Below, piece by piece: positions 25,008-33,432 of a stretch of 64,000 nucleotides of DNA. The stretch is from Pseudodesulfovibrio sp. zrk46. GTDB lineage: Bacteria > Desulfobacterota > Desulfovibrionia > Desulfovibrionales > Desulfovibrionaceae. The stretch is taken from assembly GCF_012516435.1 (NCBI RefSeq), contig NZ_CP051216.1, positions 124,001 to 188,000 on the forward strand. The letters run 5' to 3'. The notes under the pieces are model-generated. The model was not told where the DNA came from, made no database searches, and saw nothing but the letters and a program-made list of their open reading frames with translations. How positions within the stretch are numbered: position 1 is the stretch's first letter; every line of letters begins with the position of its first letter. Made by a program: the position numbers and the translations under genes.

Positions 25008-27377
25008 ATGGCGGACTATCATGATTATACACCGGAAATACTGAGCCAGGTCTTTGACCATCGGCTGCAGCAGTCTGACATCCGGCGTATTCTCGACGGT
25101 CTCAGCCAGACTGACCGTAACATCTTCCTGGATAAGATTTCCGAGACCTTTGAAAAATTCACTGCCCTGCTTGAGGTGTCCAACCGTCTGGCCGACTCTC
25201 TTTCTCTGGACGTTCTCTTCACACGGCTGGTCAGCCTCACGACCGAAGCCCTTCGAGCCGACCGCGGCACCATCTTTCTCAACGACGGCAACACCAATGA
25301 GCTATTTTCCCGCATTGCCATGGGCGAAAACATGCAGGAGATCCGTTTTCCCAACCATTTGGGTATTGCAGGCACGGTGTTCACCAAGGGCGAGGCCCTG
25401 CTCATACCGGACGCCTACGCAGACTCCCGCTTCAATCAGGATGTGGACAAAAAAACAGGCTATCGCACCCGCAATATCCTGACCGCCCCCATCCGCAACA
25501 AGTTCGGCAAGCCGGTTGGGGTCATCCAGATTCTCAACAAGCTCGACGGCGCTTTCGACGAAAGCGACCTCTCCATGCTCGAAGCCATGGGCGCTCAGGC
25601 ATCCTCGGCACTGGTCAAGGCACAGCTCTATGAAGAGGTGGAACGCTCCCGCAAGGAAGAGAAAGAGCTCTTTGAAGTTACCCGCGCCATCTCAACGGAA
25701 ATTCATCTGGTGCCGCTCATCCAGAAGATCATGTCCACCACCACGACCATTCTGGAGGCGGACCGCTCCACCCTGTTCGTCAACGACCCCAAAACCAATG
25801 AACTCTGGGCGCTGGTGGCCGAGGGTGTCGGCACCAAGGAAATCCGCTTCCCCAACCACCTCGGTATCGCAGGCACCGTGTTCACCACCGGCGTGACCGA
25901 GAACATTCCCGATGCCTATGCCGACCCCCGCTTCAATCAGGAGATCGACAAGAAGACCGGCTACAAGACCGACACCATTCTCTGCATGCCCGTGCTCAAC
26001 AAGGACGGCGCCCCCATCGGCGTCATCCAGTCGCTGAACAAGGCAGGAGGGCCATTTACGGCCAAGGACGAAGCTCGCGTCATGGCCTTTTCGGCACAGG
26101 CGGCCATTGCCATCGAGAACGCCCGGTTGTTCGAAGATGTGCTGCGCATGAAGAACTACAACGAGTCCATCCTCGAATCCATGTCCAGCGGCCTGATCAC
26201 GTTCGATGACGAGATGCAGGTTGAGAAGTGCAACGCCGTAGCGCTCAAGTTGCTCGACGAACAAGAAGAAGCTCTTTTGGGACGCCCTGTGGCCGAGCTT
26301 TTCACAGGCGATGCGCAATGGGTGGCCGACACCGTAGCCAAGGTGATGGAGACCGGCGATCCGGACATGGCCCTCGACACCGAAATGGCCCTGCCCAAAG
26401 GGGAAATACTGGCCGTAAACGCAACCACTCTTCCTCTCATAAATAGAAAAGAGGAAGTGGTCGGAACCCTGCTCGTATTCGAAGACATCAGTGGCGAAAA
26501 ACGACTGCAAGGCACACTGGCCCGCTATATGACGAAGGAAGTGGCCGACCAGCTCATGGAAGCAGGCGAGTCGGAGTTGGGTGGCCAGATGAAACCCGTA
26601 ACCATTTTCTTCTCGGACATCCGCAGCTTCACCACCATCTCCGAAGCTCTCGGCGCGCACGAAACCGTGACCATGCTGAACGAATATTTCACAGACATGG
26701 TGGATATCCTGTTTGATTACGGCGGCATTCTGGACAAGTACATCGGCGATGCCATCATGGCGGTATTCGGTGCGCCCTTCCCCACCGGGCACGATGCGGA
26801 CAACGCCCTTCACGCTTCAGTAGAGATGATGCGCGCGCTGGCCGAATTCAACCGGCGTCAGGCTGCCGACAACAAACAGATACTGGACATTGGCATCGGC
26901 CTGAACACCGCCGAGGTGGTCGTCGGCAACATCGGTTCGGAAAAGCGCATGGATTACACAGTCATCGGAGACGGCGTAAACCTCGCCTCACGACTGGAGG
27001 GAGCCAACAAGCAATACGGCTCCAACATCCTCATCAGTGAAGGTACGCTGAAAGAGCTACAGGATGAATACGTGGTGCGCCCGGCCGACCTGCTCCGTGT
27101 GAAAGGCAAAACCGAACCCGTAGCCATTTTCGAAGTGCTGGATCACCACACCGAAGAGTCGTTTCCCAACAGGGAACAGTCACTGAAGATTTTCCACAAG
27201 GGATATGACGCCTACCACAAGGCAGACTTCCCCGGCGCGTTGCAATTATTTGAAGAATGCCACACCCTCAATGAGCGGGACAGACTCGCCGCCCTGTACA
27301 TCGAACGCTGCCGCCACTTCATCGAATCGCCGCCCGGTGACGACTGGGACGGCGTCTGGATCATGACCAGCAAGTAA
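25008..27377 (+). CDS. Class III adenylate/guanylate cyclase with tandem GAF and PAS domains
   Basis: A 789-aa soluble cyclase. Two GAF domains (about 60-210 and 235-380) share a near-identical core, EIRFPNHLGIAGTVFT. A PAS domain (about 385-510) and a class III cyclase domain (about 525-710) follow. Metal-binding aspartates are Asp537 in FFSDIRSFT and Asp581 in YIGDAIMAVFG; YTVIGDGVNLASRLEG supplies the catalytic Asn and Arg. The second GAF has the cyclic-nucleotide motif NKx(n)FxxxDE (NKAGGPFTAKDE); the first has only part of it. The layout is that of cyanobacterial CyaB1/CyaB2. A TPR-like tail follows. Product is probably cAMP. It starts 27 bp after the hybrid kinase gene. Confidence 0.93.
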   Translation: MADYHDYTPEILSQVFDHRLQQSDIRRILDGLSQTDRNIFLDKISETFEKFTALLEVSNRLADSLSLDVLFTRLVSLTTEALRADRGTIFLNDGNTNELFSRIAMGENMQEIRFPNHLGIAGTVFTKGEALLIPDAYADSRFNQDVDKKTGYRTRNILTAPIRNKFGKPVGVIQILNKLDGAFDESDLSMLEAMGAQASSALVKAQLYEEVERSRKEEKELFEVTRAISTEIHLVPLIQKIMSTTTTILEADRSTLFVNDPKTNELWALVAEGVGTKEIRFPNHLGIAGTVFTTGVTENIPDAYADPRFNQEIDKKTGYKTDTILCMPVLNKDGAPIGVIQSLNKAGGPFTAKDEARVMAFSAQAAIAIENARLFEDVLRMKNYNESILESMSSGLITFDDEMQVEKCNAVALKLLDEQEEALLGRPVAELFTGDAQWVADTVAKVMETGDPDMALDTEMALPKGEILAVNATTLPLINRKEEVVGTLLVFEDISGEKRLQGTLARYMTKEVADQLMEAGESELGGQMKPVTIFFSDIRSFTTISEALGAHETVTMLNEYFTDMVDILFDYGGILDKYIGDAIMAVFGAPFPTGHDADNALHASVEMMRALAEFNRRQAADNKQILDIGIGLNTAEVVVGNIGSEKRMDYTVIGDGVNLASRLEGANKQYGSNILISEGTLKELQDEYVVRPADLLRVKGKTEPVAIFEVLDHHTEESFPNREQSLKIFHKGYDAYHKADFPGALQLFEECHTLNERDRLAALYIERCRHFIESPPGDDWDGVWIMTSK

Positions 27378-27406
27378 TTTGACCCTTACATACCATTGGA
27401 GACACC

Positions 27407-28801
27407 ATGCCCCTGCATGAAAAAGATATGGTCCGGGACCAGCTTCTCGACGACGTATACGCATCTACCGACCTGTCCGTTCGGATGCCCAAATTCAGCT
27501 TTCCCCACAAGGAACACGATCCGCGCCACGTCTATCAAGTGGTCCATGATGAACTGATGCTCGATGGCAACTCGCGCCAGAACCTGGCGACCTTCTGCCA
27601 GACATGGGCCGAGCCCGAAGTGCACCAGCTCATGGACGAGTGCATGGACAAGAACATGATCGATAAGGATGAATATCCCCAGACCGCCGAACTTGAGGCG
27701 CGCTGCGTACACATGCTGGCCGACCTGTGGAACTCGCCGGACGCCAAAAACACCCTTGGTTGCTCCACCACCGGCTCCAGCGAGGCCGCCATGCTCGGCG
27801 GCATGGCCATGAAATGGCGTTGGCGCGATAAGATGCGCGCACAGGGCAAGCCCACTGACAAGCCCAACCTCATCTGCGGCCCGGTCCAGATCTGCTGGCA
27901 CAAATTTGCCCGCTACTGGGACATTGAGCTTCGCGAAATCCCCATGGAAAAGGATCGCCTGATCATGACGCCCGAGGAGGTGCTCAAGCGGTGCGACGAG
28001 AACACCATCGGCGTGGTGCCAACCCTTGGCGTCACCTTCACCTGTCAGTATGAGCCCGTCAAAGCTGTCTGCGATGCCCTCGACAAGTTGCAGGAAGAAA
28101 CCGGGCTGGACATCCCGGTTCACGTAGACGGCGCCAGCGGTGCGTTCCTCGCTCCCTTTGTGGAACCGGAACTGGAGTGGGATTTCCGCAATCCGCGCAT
28201 CGTGTCCATCAACGCATCAGGACACAAGTATGGCCTTTCTCCTCTCGGTGTGGGCTGGATCGTATGGCGCGAGAAGGAATTCCTGCCCGAAGACCTGATC
28301 TTCAACGTCAATTACCTCGGCGGCAACATGCCCTGCTTTGCCCTGAACTTCTCCCGGCCCGGCGGTCAGATCGTGGCTCAGTACTACAACTTCCTGCGCC
28401 TCGGCCGCGAAGGATATCGGCGCATTCATCAGGCGTGCTACGAGACTGCCCAGCGCATGGCCAAAGAGGTGGGCAAGATGGGCATGTTCGACATCATCTA
28501 CGATGGGCACGGCGGCATCCCGGCCTTCAGCTGGTCGCTCAAGGAAGGCGACCACGGCTACACCCTGTATGATCTGTCCGACCGCTTGCGCAGTCGTGGA
28601 TGGCAGGTCGCGGCATACTCCATGCCCGCCAATCGTGAGGACCTCGTCATCATGCGCATCCTTGTGCGCCACGGTTTCTCCCGCGATCTGGGCGACCTGT
28701 TCATTGAGGATATGAAACGGTGCGTGGATTACTTCAAACGCAATCCGGTGACCGTGCCTCTGACCGAAGAGGAAGCGGGCGGATACAGTCACTCGAAATA
28801 A
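27407..28801 (+). CDS. Glutamate decarboxylase (PLP-dependent)
   Basis: A 464-aa group II decarboxylase that converts glutamate to GABA and CO2, consuming a proton. Visible are [12 protein letters not shown] (substrate loop), [13 protein letters not shown] (PLP-contacting Asp), and ASGHKYG with the Schiff-base Lys274. Full length agrees with GadA/GadB (about 466 aa). GGAG lies 6 nt before the ATG. Only 29 bp separate it from the cyclase gene, and a terminator follows, so it looks like the last gene of the signalling operon. No glutamate/GABA antiporter gene is next to it. Confidence 0.93.
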   Translation: MPLHEKDMVRDQLLDDVYASTDLSVRMPKFSFPHKEHDPRHVYQVVHDELMLDGNSRQNLATFCQTWAEPEVHQLMDECMDKNMIDKDEYPQTAELEARCVHMLADLWNSPDAKNTLGCSTTGSSEAAMLGGMAMKWRWRDKMRAQGKPTDKPNLICGPVQICWHKFARYWDIELREIPMEKDRLIMTPEEVLKRCDENTIGVVPTLGVTFTCQYEPVKAVCDALDKLQEETGLDIPVHVDGASGAFLAPFVEPELEWDFRNPRIVSINASGHKYGLSPLGVGWIVWREKEFLPEDLIFNVNYLGGNMPCFALNFSRPGGQIVAQYYNFLRLGREGYRRIHQACYETAQRMAKEVGKMGMFDIIYDGHGGIPAFSWSLKEGDHGYTLYDLSDRLRSRGWQVAAYSMPANREDLVIMRILVRHGFSRDLGDLFIEDMKRCVDYFKRNPVTVPLTEEEAGGYSHSK

Positions 28802-28810
28802 GACAAAACA

Positions 28811-28845
28811 AAAAGGCTACGGTCACCCCATAGCCTTTTTTCTTT
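28811..28845. terminator. Bidirectional terminator after glutamate decarboxylase
   Basis: Stem AAAAGGCTA (28811-28819) / TAGCCTTTT (28831-28839) with an 11-base loop and T-rich tail to 28845. On the other strand the A-rich left side gives a T run too, so it can also end the convergent rhodanese gene. Confidence 0.85.
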
Positions 28846-28872
28846 CATTGGCCGAAGCCAGAAATGCGTTAG

Positions 28873-29277
28873 CTAATTTTCCAAAGGCAATCCAGCGCCC
28901 TTCCAGTCAACGATTCCCTTGTACAAATGCCAGACTTTGGTGAATCCGAGTTTATGCATCAGCTTGAGCGCGGACGAACTCCGATTACCGGTTCGGCAAT
29001 AAACAAAATACTGGGCGTTCTTATCGAGTTTGGACAGTTCGGCTTCAAAATCCTTGCTGTAAAAATCGACATTCACCGCGCCGGGGATATGGCCACTGTT
29101 AAACTCAGCGGGGGTACGGATATCCAGAACGACAACGGCTTTGTTGGCGTTCAGTTGTTCCTGCGCCTCAACGGCCTGAAAGTCGGTATATCCTTCGGGC
29201 GTGGGAGCCATGTTGAAGAAAAACAACATACCTGCCACCAGCAGGATGACAACGGGGATAACTATCTTTTGATTCAT
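28873..29277 (-). CDS. Membrane-anchored or exported rhodanese-domain protein
   Basis: A 134-aa protein with one N-terminal hydrophobic segment (about 5-22) that could be an uncleaved anchor or signal peptide, followed by a single rhodanese domain. DIRTPAEFNSGHIPGAVNVD and the active-site loop CRTGNRS are clear, with the catalytic Cys present. Single-domain rhodaneses carry sulfane sulfur as a Cys persulfide; here the location is outside the cytoplasm. It lies 78 bp beyond etfA but behind a terminator, so it is probably transcribed separately. Confidence 0.9.
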   Translation of the reverse strand: MNQKIVIPVVILLVAGMLFFFNMAPTPEGYTDFQAVEAQEQLNANKAVVVLDIRTPAEFNSGHIPGAVNVDFYSKDFEAELSKLDKNAQYFVYCRTGNRSSSALKLMHKLGFTKVWHLYKGIVDWKGAGLPLEN

Positions 29278-29298
29278 TGATAATCCTCATCATGTTGC

Positions 29299-29332
29299 AA
29301 AAAAAGCCGCCCCGGCAGTTGTCAGGGCGGCT
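29299..29332 (-). terminator. Rho-independent terminator after etfA
   Basis: On the minus strand, AGCCGCCC (29332-29325) and GGGCGGCT (29312-29305) form an 8-bp stem, followed by a T run (29306 down to 29299). It closes the electron-transfer module. Confidence 0.88.
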
Positions 29333-29354
29333 ATAAATAACGATCAGTTTCGGA

Positions 29355-30368
29355 CTAGCCGAGCAGTTCGTTCACTTTCTTCATGATTTCAAAGGCATCG
29401 CCTACGTAGAGGACGTCGCATTTGCCCTGCGCCCAGCCGCAGCCGGCATCGGTATTGATGGCGCGGCGTTCCTGGATGAAGCGCCAACCAACAACGTGGG
29501 GCTCTTCACCGTGACAACAGGTTGCCAAGCCCTTTGCGTGACGCGGGGAGGAACCGGTCTGGCCGACCTGATGCATGTGCGTCAGGAAGGAGATGACTTC
29601 GCCCTCTTCACCGGTGATGTCCACCAGAGACTTGGAGGAACCGATGGAGCATTTGGTCTGCCCCATGAACTCGGAGATCAGGGATTCTGCATCGGCCACA
29701 TGGGTAGCGCCATCGGCCTGCTTCTTCATCCAGCCAGCGCCGGTCACGAACAGCAGTTCGGCATCGGGGCGGATGGTCTGCTCGTCCTCGGACACGCATT
29801 CCATGCCAGCGGCCTTGGTACGAATGCCGGACAGGTCTACGGACACGGCTTCAACATCTGCGGAACCTGCGCCTTCAAAAGCCTCTGCACAACCGGAATC
29901 CATGGTCAGCACCCAAGGGCGCTCCTCACGGGTCAGGGTGCCTTCCATGCGCTGGCGGTAGAACCAGCGCTTGGCAACAGGCTTACCATCCACAGCTTCC
30001 ACGCAGGACAGGTGCGTGTCCACACGGCCACCCAGACGGATAGCCAGACCGGGCAGTGCACGGCTGTAGCGGGAGGTGGCGGGAGCCAGAATAATTTCAG
30101 CGTCAACGGCCTTGGCGATTGCCTCGGCAGCAGCCAGATCGGTAGAGTAGATACCATCGTTGAACTCGGGACCGGTGACAGCAAAGAACTTGCCGCCGCA
30201 ACCGGCGATGGAGTCAGCGGCAGCAGCCACATCAGCGCCAACCAGACCAACAGCGAGTTCAGCGCCCATGCCTTCGGCCAGATTCTTGGCAGCGGCCAGG
30301 GTTTCCAGGGAGACGCGGGCAAGAGTGCCGTCGCATTCGGTGTGTGCGATGTACAGTACAGTGCTCAT
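29355..30368 (-). CDS. etfA: Divergent electron transfer flavoprotein alpha subunit
   Basis: A 337-aa EtfA-type protein. The N-terminal Rossmann-like domain and the GQTG stretch of the FAD domain (near residue 270) are recognisable. In canonical EtfA, GQTG is followed by a conserved stretch with LYIA, GISGA and QH; here it is followed by SSPRHAKGLATCCHGEEP, and a late GCGWAQGKCDVLYVGD replaces the usual NKD...ADyg...D block. Flavin binding may therefore differ. It should pass electrons from the acyl-CoA dehydrogenase to the FixC-like oxidoreductase in the same cluster. It begins 12 bp after etfB. Confidence 0.82.
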   Translation of the reverse strand: MSTVLYIAHTECDGTLARVSLETLAAAKNLAEGMGAELAVGLVGADVAAAADSIAGCGGKFFAVTGPEFNDGIYSTDLAAAEAIAKAVDAEIILAPATSRYSRALPGLAIRLGGRVDTHLSCVEAVDGKPVAKRWFYRQRMEGTLTREERPWVLTMDSGCAEAFEGAGSADVEAVSVDLSGIRTKAAGMECVSEDEQTIRPDAELLFVTGAGWMKKQADGATHVADAESLISEFMGQTKCSIGSSKSLVDITGEEGEVISFLTHMHQVGQTGSSPRHAKGLATCCHGEEPHVVGWRFIQERRAINTDAGCGWAQGKCDVLYVGDAFEIMKKVNELLG

Positions 30369-30380
30369 ATCATTCTCCCC

Positions 30381-31187
30381 CTAGCCCTTGATCCATTCGA
30401 CGATTTCTTTGGCCATATCTTCGACCGAGGCATCCTTGACCACGCGGGTCTCGCGACGCTGCTGCGGCACTTCCACGCCCTGGAACTTCAGGGAGGAGCC
30501 GGACAGGTCGGCAGGCTTGGCCTGCTGCAGTGCGGGCATATTCTTCTGCATGTTCTGCATGCCGATCTGCGGATTGTTCGGAGGCTCAGGCAGTTCGCCG
30601 GTGGCCCAGCCCATAACGGCCGGTGCGCCATCAACGACGGACTTCTGGTATGCGCCGCCTTCTACGCGCTCGAGGACTTCGATGCCATCACCGTTCACGG
30701 TGATCTTATCAACGCCCTGGAACTGTTCGGTCACGCCCTGCATCTCACCAACCATCTGCATCACGGCACCGGAGCCGCGGGAAGCGGACTGCCAGCCGCC
30801 GAACAGCAGCATCTTGGACTTATCCAAACCAGCGATTCCATCGATGGTGTCGGACAGGGTTTTGGCGGTTTCATAGCTATCTTCGAAACCGGAAGCGGAA
30901 CCATCAGCCACGACCAACTGGAACGGGGCTTTCTGGGAAACGGCCATCATGACCTGCTGGAGCTTGGCCTTGGGACCGAGCGCCACCAGCCAGACCTGGC
31001 TTCCGGGATTCTGGGCGGCCAGATTGGCAGCCTCATACAGGGCATGCCCTGCCCAGGGGTCCAGCACAGCCGGAAGCATCATTTCGTTTTGCAGAACCGG
31101 ACCATTGGGACCGTCCTGAGGTGCGAGCGTCTGGAGCGGATCCGGAACGATGGAACCGCAGACCACGATGTGGAAATCAGTGCTCAT
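30381..31187 (-). CDS. etfB: Divergent electron transfer flavoprotein beta subunit
   Basis: A 268-aa EtfB-type protein. ALYEAANLAAQNPGSQVWLVALGP matches the start of the ETF beta fold. The nucleotide-binding loop, normally of the form G.qa.D.dtgQvgp..Ae, reads GGWQSASRGSGAVMQMVGEMQG here, losing the conserved Asp and Gln. The start is set at 31187 because AAGGAG (31202-31197) lies 9 nt upstream; an upstream in-frame extension reads into repetitive DNA. It is separated from the oxidoreductase gene by a 319-bp palindrome-rich gap but lies on the same strand. Confidence 0.83.
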   Translation of the reverse strand: MSTDFHIVVCGSIVPDPLQTLAPQDGPNGPVLQNEMMLPAVLDPWAGHALYEAANLAAQNPGSQVWLVALGPKAKLQQVMMAVSQKAPFQLVVADGSASGFEDSYETAKTLSDTIDGIAGLDKSKMLLFGGWQSASRGSGAVMQMVGEMQGVTEQFQGVDKITVNGDGIEVLERVEGGAYQKSVVDGAPAVMGWATGELPEPPNNPQIGMQNMQKNMPALQQAKPADLSGSSLKFQGVEVPQQRRETRVVKDASVEDMAKEIVEWIKG

Positions 31188-31204
31188 TGTGTGTTTCTCC
31201 TTGG

Positions 31205-31500
31205 TGTTTGTGAGTGGCCTCCGGCAGCGCTTGCCAGCGTGGCCTCCTCGCCGGAGAGGCGTCTCCGACGGGTCAGGAACCCTTTGAGAAAAGGGTTCCC
31301 GACACCCTCCTAAACTTTTTGTCACTCGCTTCGCTCGAAGTCGTGCGAGCTTTCAAAGACATCTTTCTTGTATACAACCCATTACGGCGACAGCCGCAGA
31401 CGGGATTCCAAAGGCCCTCGGCCTTTGGTGGGGTGCAGGGGCAAAGCCCTGCTTGTCTAATTCTTCATCCCGCCCGCAAGGGCGGTTCGACCCTGACTCT
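31205..31500. repeat. Intergenic palindromic repeat region
   Basis: The gap between the FixC-like gene and etfB contains several inverted repeats: GGAACCCTTT / AAAGGGTTCC (31276-31285, 31290-31299), CCAAAGGCC / GGCCTTTGG around loop CTC (31408-31428), and CCGCCC / GGGCGG (31470-31485). The unit ACGGGATTC next to the middle palindrome recurs at 49023-49031 with the same neighbour. These look like REP-type elements; no gene is seen in the gap. Confidence 0.75.
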
Positions 31501-31506
31501 CTTACC

Positions 31507-33348
31507 CTAGTTCTCGGCAGAGTGCGAGCCACCGGAACCACCGCGGAACTTGATGTTCGTCCGCTCGGGGTCCTGATAGTTATCTTTGCTGCAATTCCAC
31601 ATACATGCACCACAGTGCACACACTTCTCACGATCGAACAGCGGCGTTCCGCCTTCAGGATTCGTGTAGATGGCCTGACCGGAACATGCTTCAACACATA
31701 CCTGTTCCTTACAGATCAGACAGGTGCTGGGATCAGCAAAGGTAACGTGATCGGCGTAACCGGGATTGGCCTGTACCTTGCCGCCCATGAGGAGCGCGTC
31801 CTGATGGGAAACGAGGAGCTGACCGTCCAGCGGAACCTCGGGCCACCCCACGCGATTCATGAGTGCGTCGTGCAGACTGGAGCCCTTCTTGAGACACTCG
31901 GCACGAATCTGCTCGATCTCACCCTTGGCGATGTAGCCCTTGTAGTATTCCTCGATGGTCGGAATACGATCCTGCGGACGAAGCGCCTTGCCCGGGAAGT
32001 TGAGCAGGCCATTGGTCAGACCGGTCATACCCATGCCGAGGAAACCGGGAATCACGCCGCGAGTGAAGCCGTCACGGGCTTTCTCGGCGACCTTGGCTTC
32101 TTCTTCGACCCAGGAATCACGGCGACGGGCGACGTAGGTTGCTTCGAGATTTTCCTTGGTGAATTCCTTACCCTGCTTGAGCAGTTCAAGAACAGCCTCG
32201 CCGAGTTGCACGCCAGTGGCCCATGCCTCATCCACACCGGAACCGGTGAGCACGTTGGTGGAGCCGGAGCCTTCACCAATACGGGCAAAACCGTCACCGC
32301 ACAGGAAAGGCTCGCCGCGCTTGCCGGACTCGGCCAGGGACTTGGCGCCCCAGGAACGCATGGTGCCGCCCTCGAGACGCTTCCAGAGGTACGGGTGCAG
32401 CATCCAGTGCTGCATGTAGCGATAAGCGGTGCGGACCGGATTGTCGAACCAGGAAGGCACGAAGATGCCCATGGAGGCGACATTGCCGGGGTAAACGTAC
32501 AGGAATCCGAAAATTTCCGGCTCAGGATAGCCGATGGTGTGGAGCACAGTGCCAGGCTTCCAGTCGCAACCCTCAGGCAGGTCCACGACACATTTCATGC
32601 CCACGGCCCACTCACGCTGATGGTTGCCCTCGGGCAGACCAAGCTCGCGGTCGAGATGCTGGCCGACAGGACCAACCGGACCGTCAGCTACCACTGTGAG
32701 AGCAGCCTTCATGTCCATACCCGGCATGAACATGCCGGTGGGGGTGCCGTCTTTTTCAACACCCTGATCAGCCATGCGCACACCCTTGACGGCCTTGCCA
32801 TCCAGCAGGGGCTCGGCAACCGGGCTGGAAGGCCAGATCTGAGCAAGGCCGGTGCCCATCAGATTACCGCCCACCCACTGGTTGAGCTGGCCAATGGAGA
32901 AGATCAGACCGGGATGCTTTTCAAGGAAGGGAGGAATGTACGGCAATTCGTAGGCCCCGTCTTCCATGTACTTTTCCAGTACCTTGTCTGCGAGCTTGAA
33001 GGGAGCCGGACGGCGGCTGGCACCATACGGGTCATTCAGGTACAGGATTTTCTCCTCGGTGACTTCGTGAGCCATGGGAATCTGGGAGAGATCGAGATCC
33101 GGGAAAGAGGCCTTGATGGAGCGGCCCTTGGTGACAACACCGGATACACCGAAACCGATGTCATCGGCGCGCTCGTAGCAGATGACCTGCGGCGGCATGC
33201 CCGGCATGGCTTTGGATTCGGCCACAGGAGTGCCGTCCTCGTTCATCAATCCGCGTGTCAGGGTGGTCAGGAAACCGCCAGCAGCGGGCCCGAATCCGAC
33301 ACATACAATATCAGTCTCCATTTCTGCGCGGGGAGTCTGATCGCTCAT
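31507..33348 (-). CDS. FixC/ETF-quinone-oxidoreductase-like flavoprotein with C-terminal ferredoxin region
   Basis: A 613-aa flavoprotein. A dinucleotide-binding motif lies near the N terminus (IVCVGFGPAAGG, about 14-25), ETF-QO/geranylgeranyl-reductase-type blocks occur in the middle (LCGDGFARIGEGSGSTNVLTG), and a C-terminal ferredoxin region starts near residue 540. That region has eight Cys in two motifs, CLICKEQVCVEAC and CVHCGACMWNC; classical ETF-QO has four Cys and one cluster. It is expected to take electrons from ETF and pass them to the menaquinone pool. GGAGG lies 6 nt before the ATG. A hairpin lies between it and the acyl-CoA dehydrogenase gene. Confidence 0.88.
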   Translation of the reverse strand: MSDQTPRAEMETDIVCVGFGPAAGGFLTTLTRGLMNEDGTPVAESKAMPGMPPQVICYERADDIGFGVSGVVTKGRSIKASFPDLDLSQIPMAHEVTEEKILYLNDPYGASRRPAPFKLADKVLEKYMEDGAYELPYIPPFLEKHPGLIFSIGQLNQWVGGNLMGTGLAQIWPSSPVAEPLLDGKAVKGVRMADQGVEKDGTPTGMFMPGMDMKAALTVVADGPVGPVGQHLDRELGLPEGNHQREWAVGMKCVVDLPEGCDWKPGTVLHTIGYPEPEIFGFLYVYPGNVASMGIFVPSWFDNPVRTAYRYMQHWMLHPYLWKRLEGGTMRSWGAKSLAESGKRGEPFLCGDGFARIGEGSGSTNVLTGSGVDEAWATGVQLGEAVLELLKQGKEFTKENLEATYVARRRDSWVEEEAKVAEKARDGFTRGVIPGFLGMGMTGLTNGLLNFPGKALRPQDRIPTIEEYYKGYIAKGEIEQIRAECLKKGSSLHDALMNRVGWPEVPLDGQLLVSHQDALLMGGKVQANPGYADHVTFADPSTCLICKEQVCVEACSGQAIYTNPEGGTPLFDREKCVHCGACMWNCSKDNYQDPERTNIKFRGGSGGSHSAEN

Positions 33349-33383
33349 TGTTGCCTCCGAGAGTCGTGGTGAAATTCGAAAAG

Positions 33384-33420
33384 AGAAAAGCGAGAGGGGA
33401 ACCGTAAGCTCCCCTCTCGC
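33384..33420 (-). terminator. Hairpin/terminator between acyl-CoA dehydrogenase and the FixC-like gene
   Basis: Perfect 11-bp stem GCGAGAGGGGA (33390-33400) / TCCCCTCTCGC (33410-33420). On the minus strand it is followed by CTTTTCTCTTTTC, a broken T run. It could partly terminate transcription within the cluster and lower expression of the downstream genes. Confidence 0.65.
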
Positions 33421-33432
33421 GTTGTAGATGTA

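Noticed and set aside
31188-31325. N-terminal extension of EtfB up to 31325
   Set aside because: The extra 46 residues come from the palindromic repeat region and are basic/Arg-rich. The ATG at 31187 has AAGGAG at the right distance.
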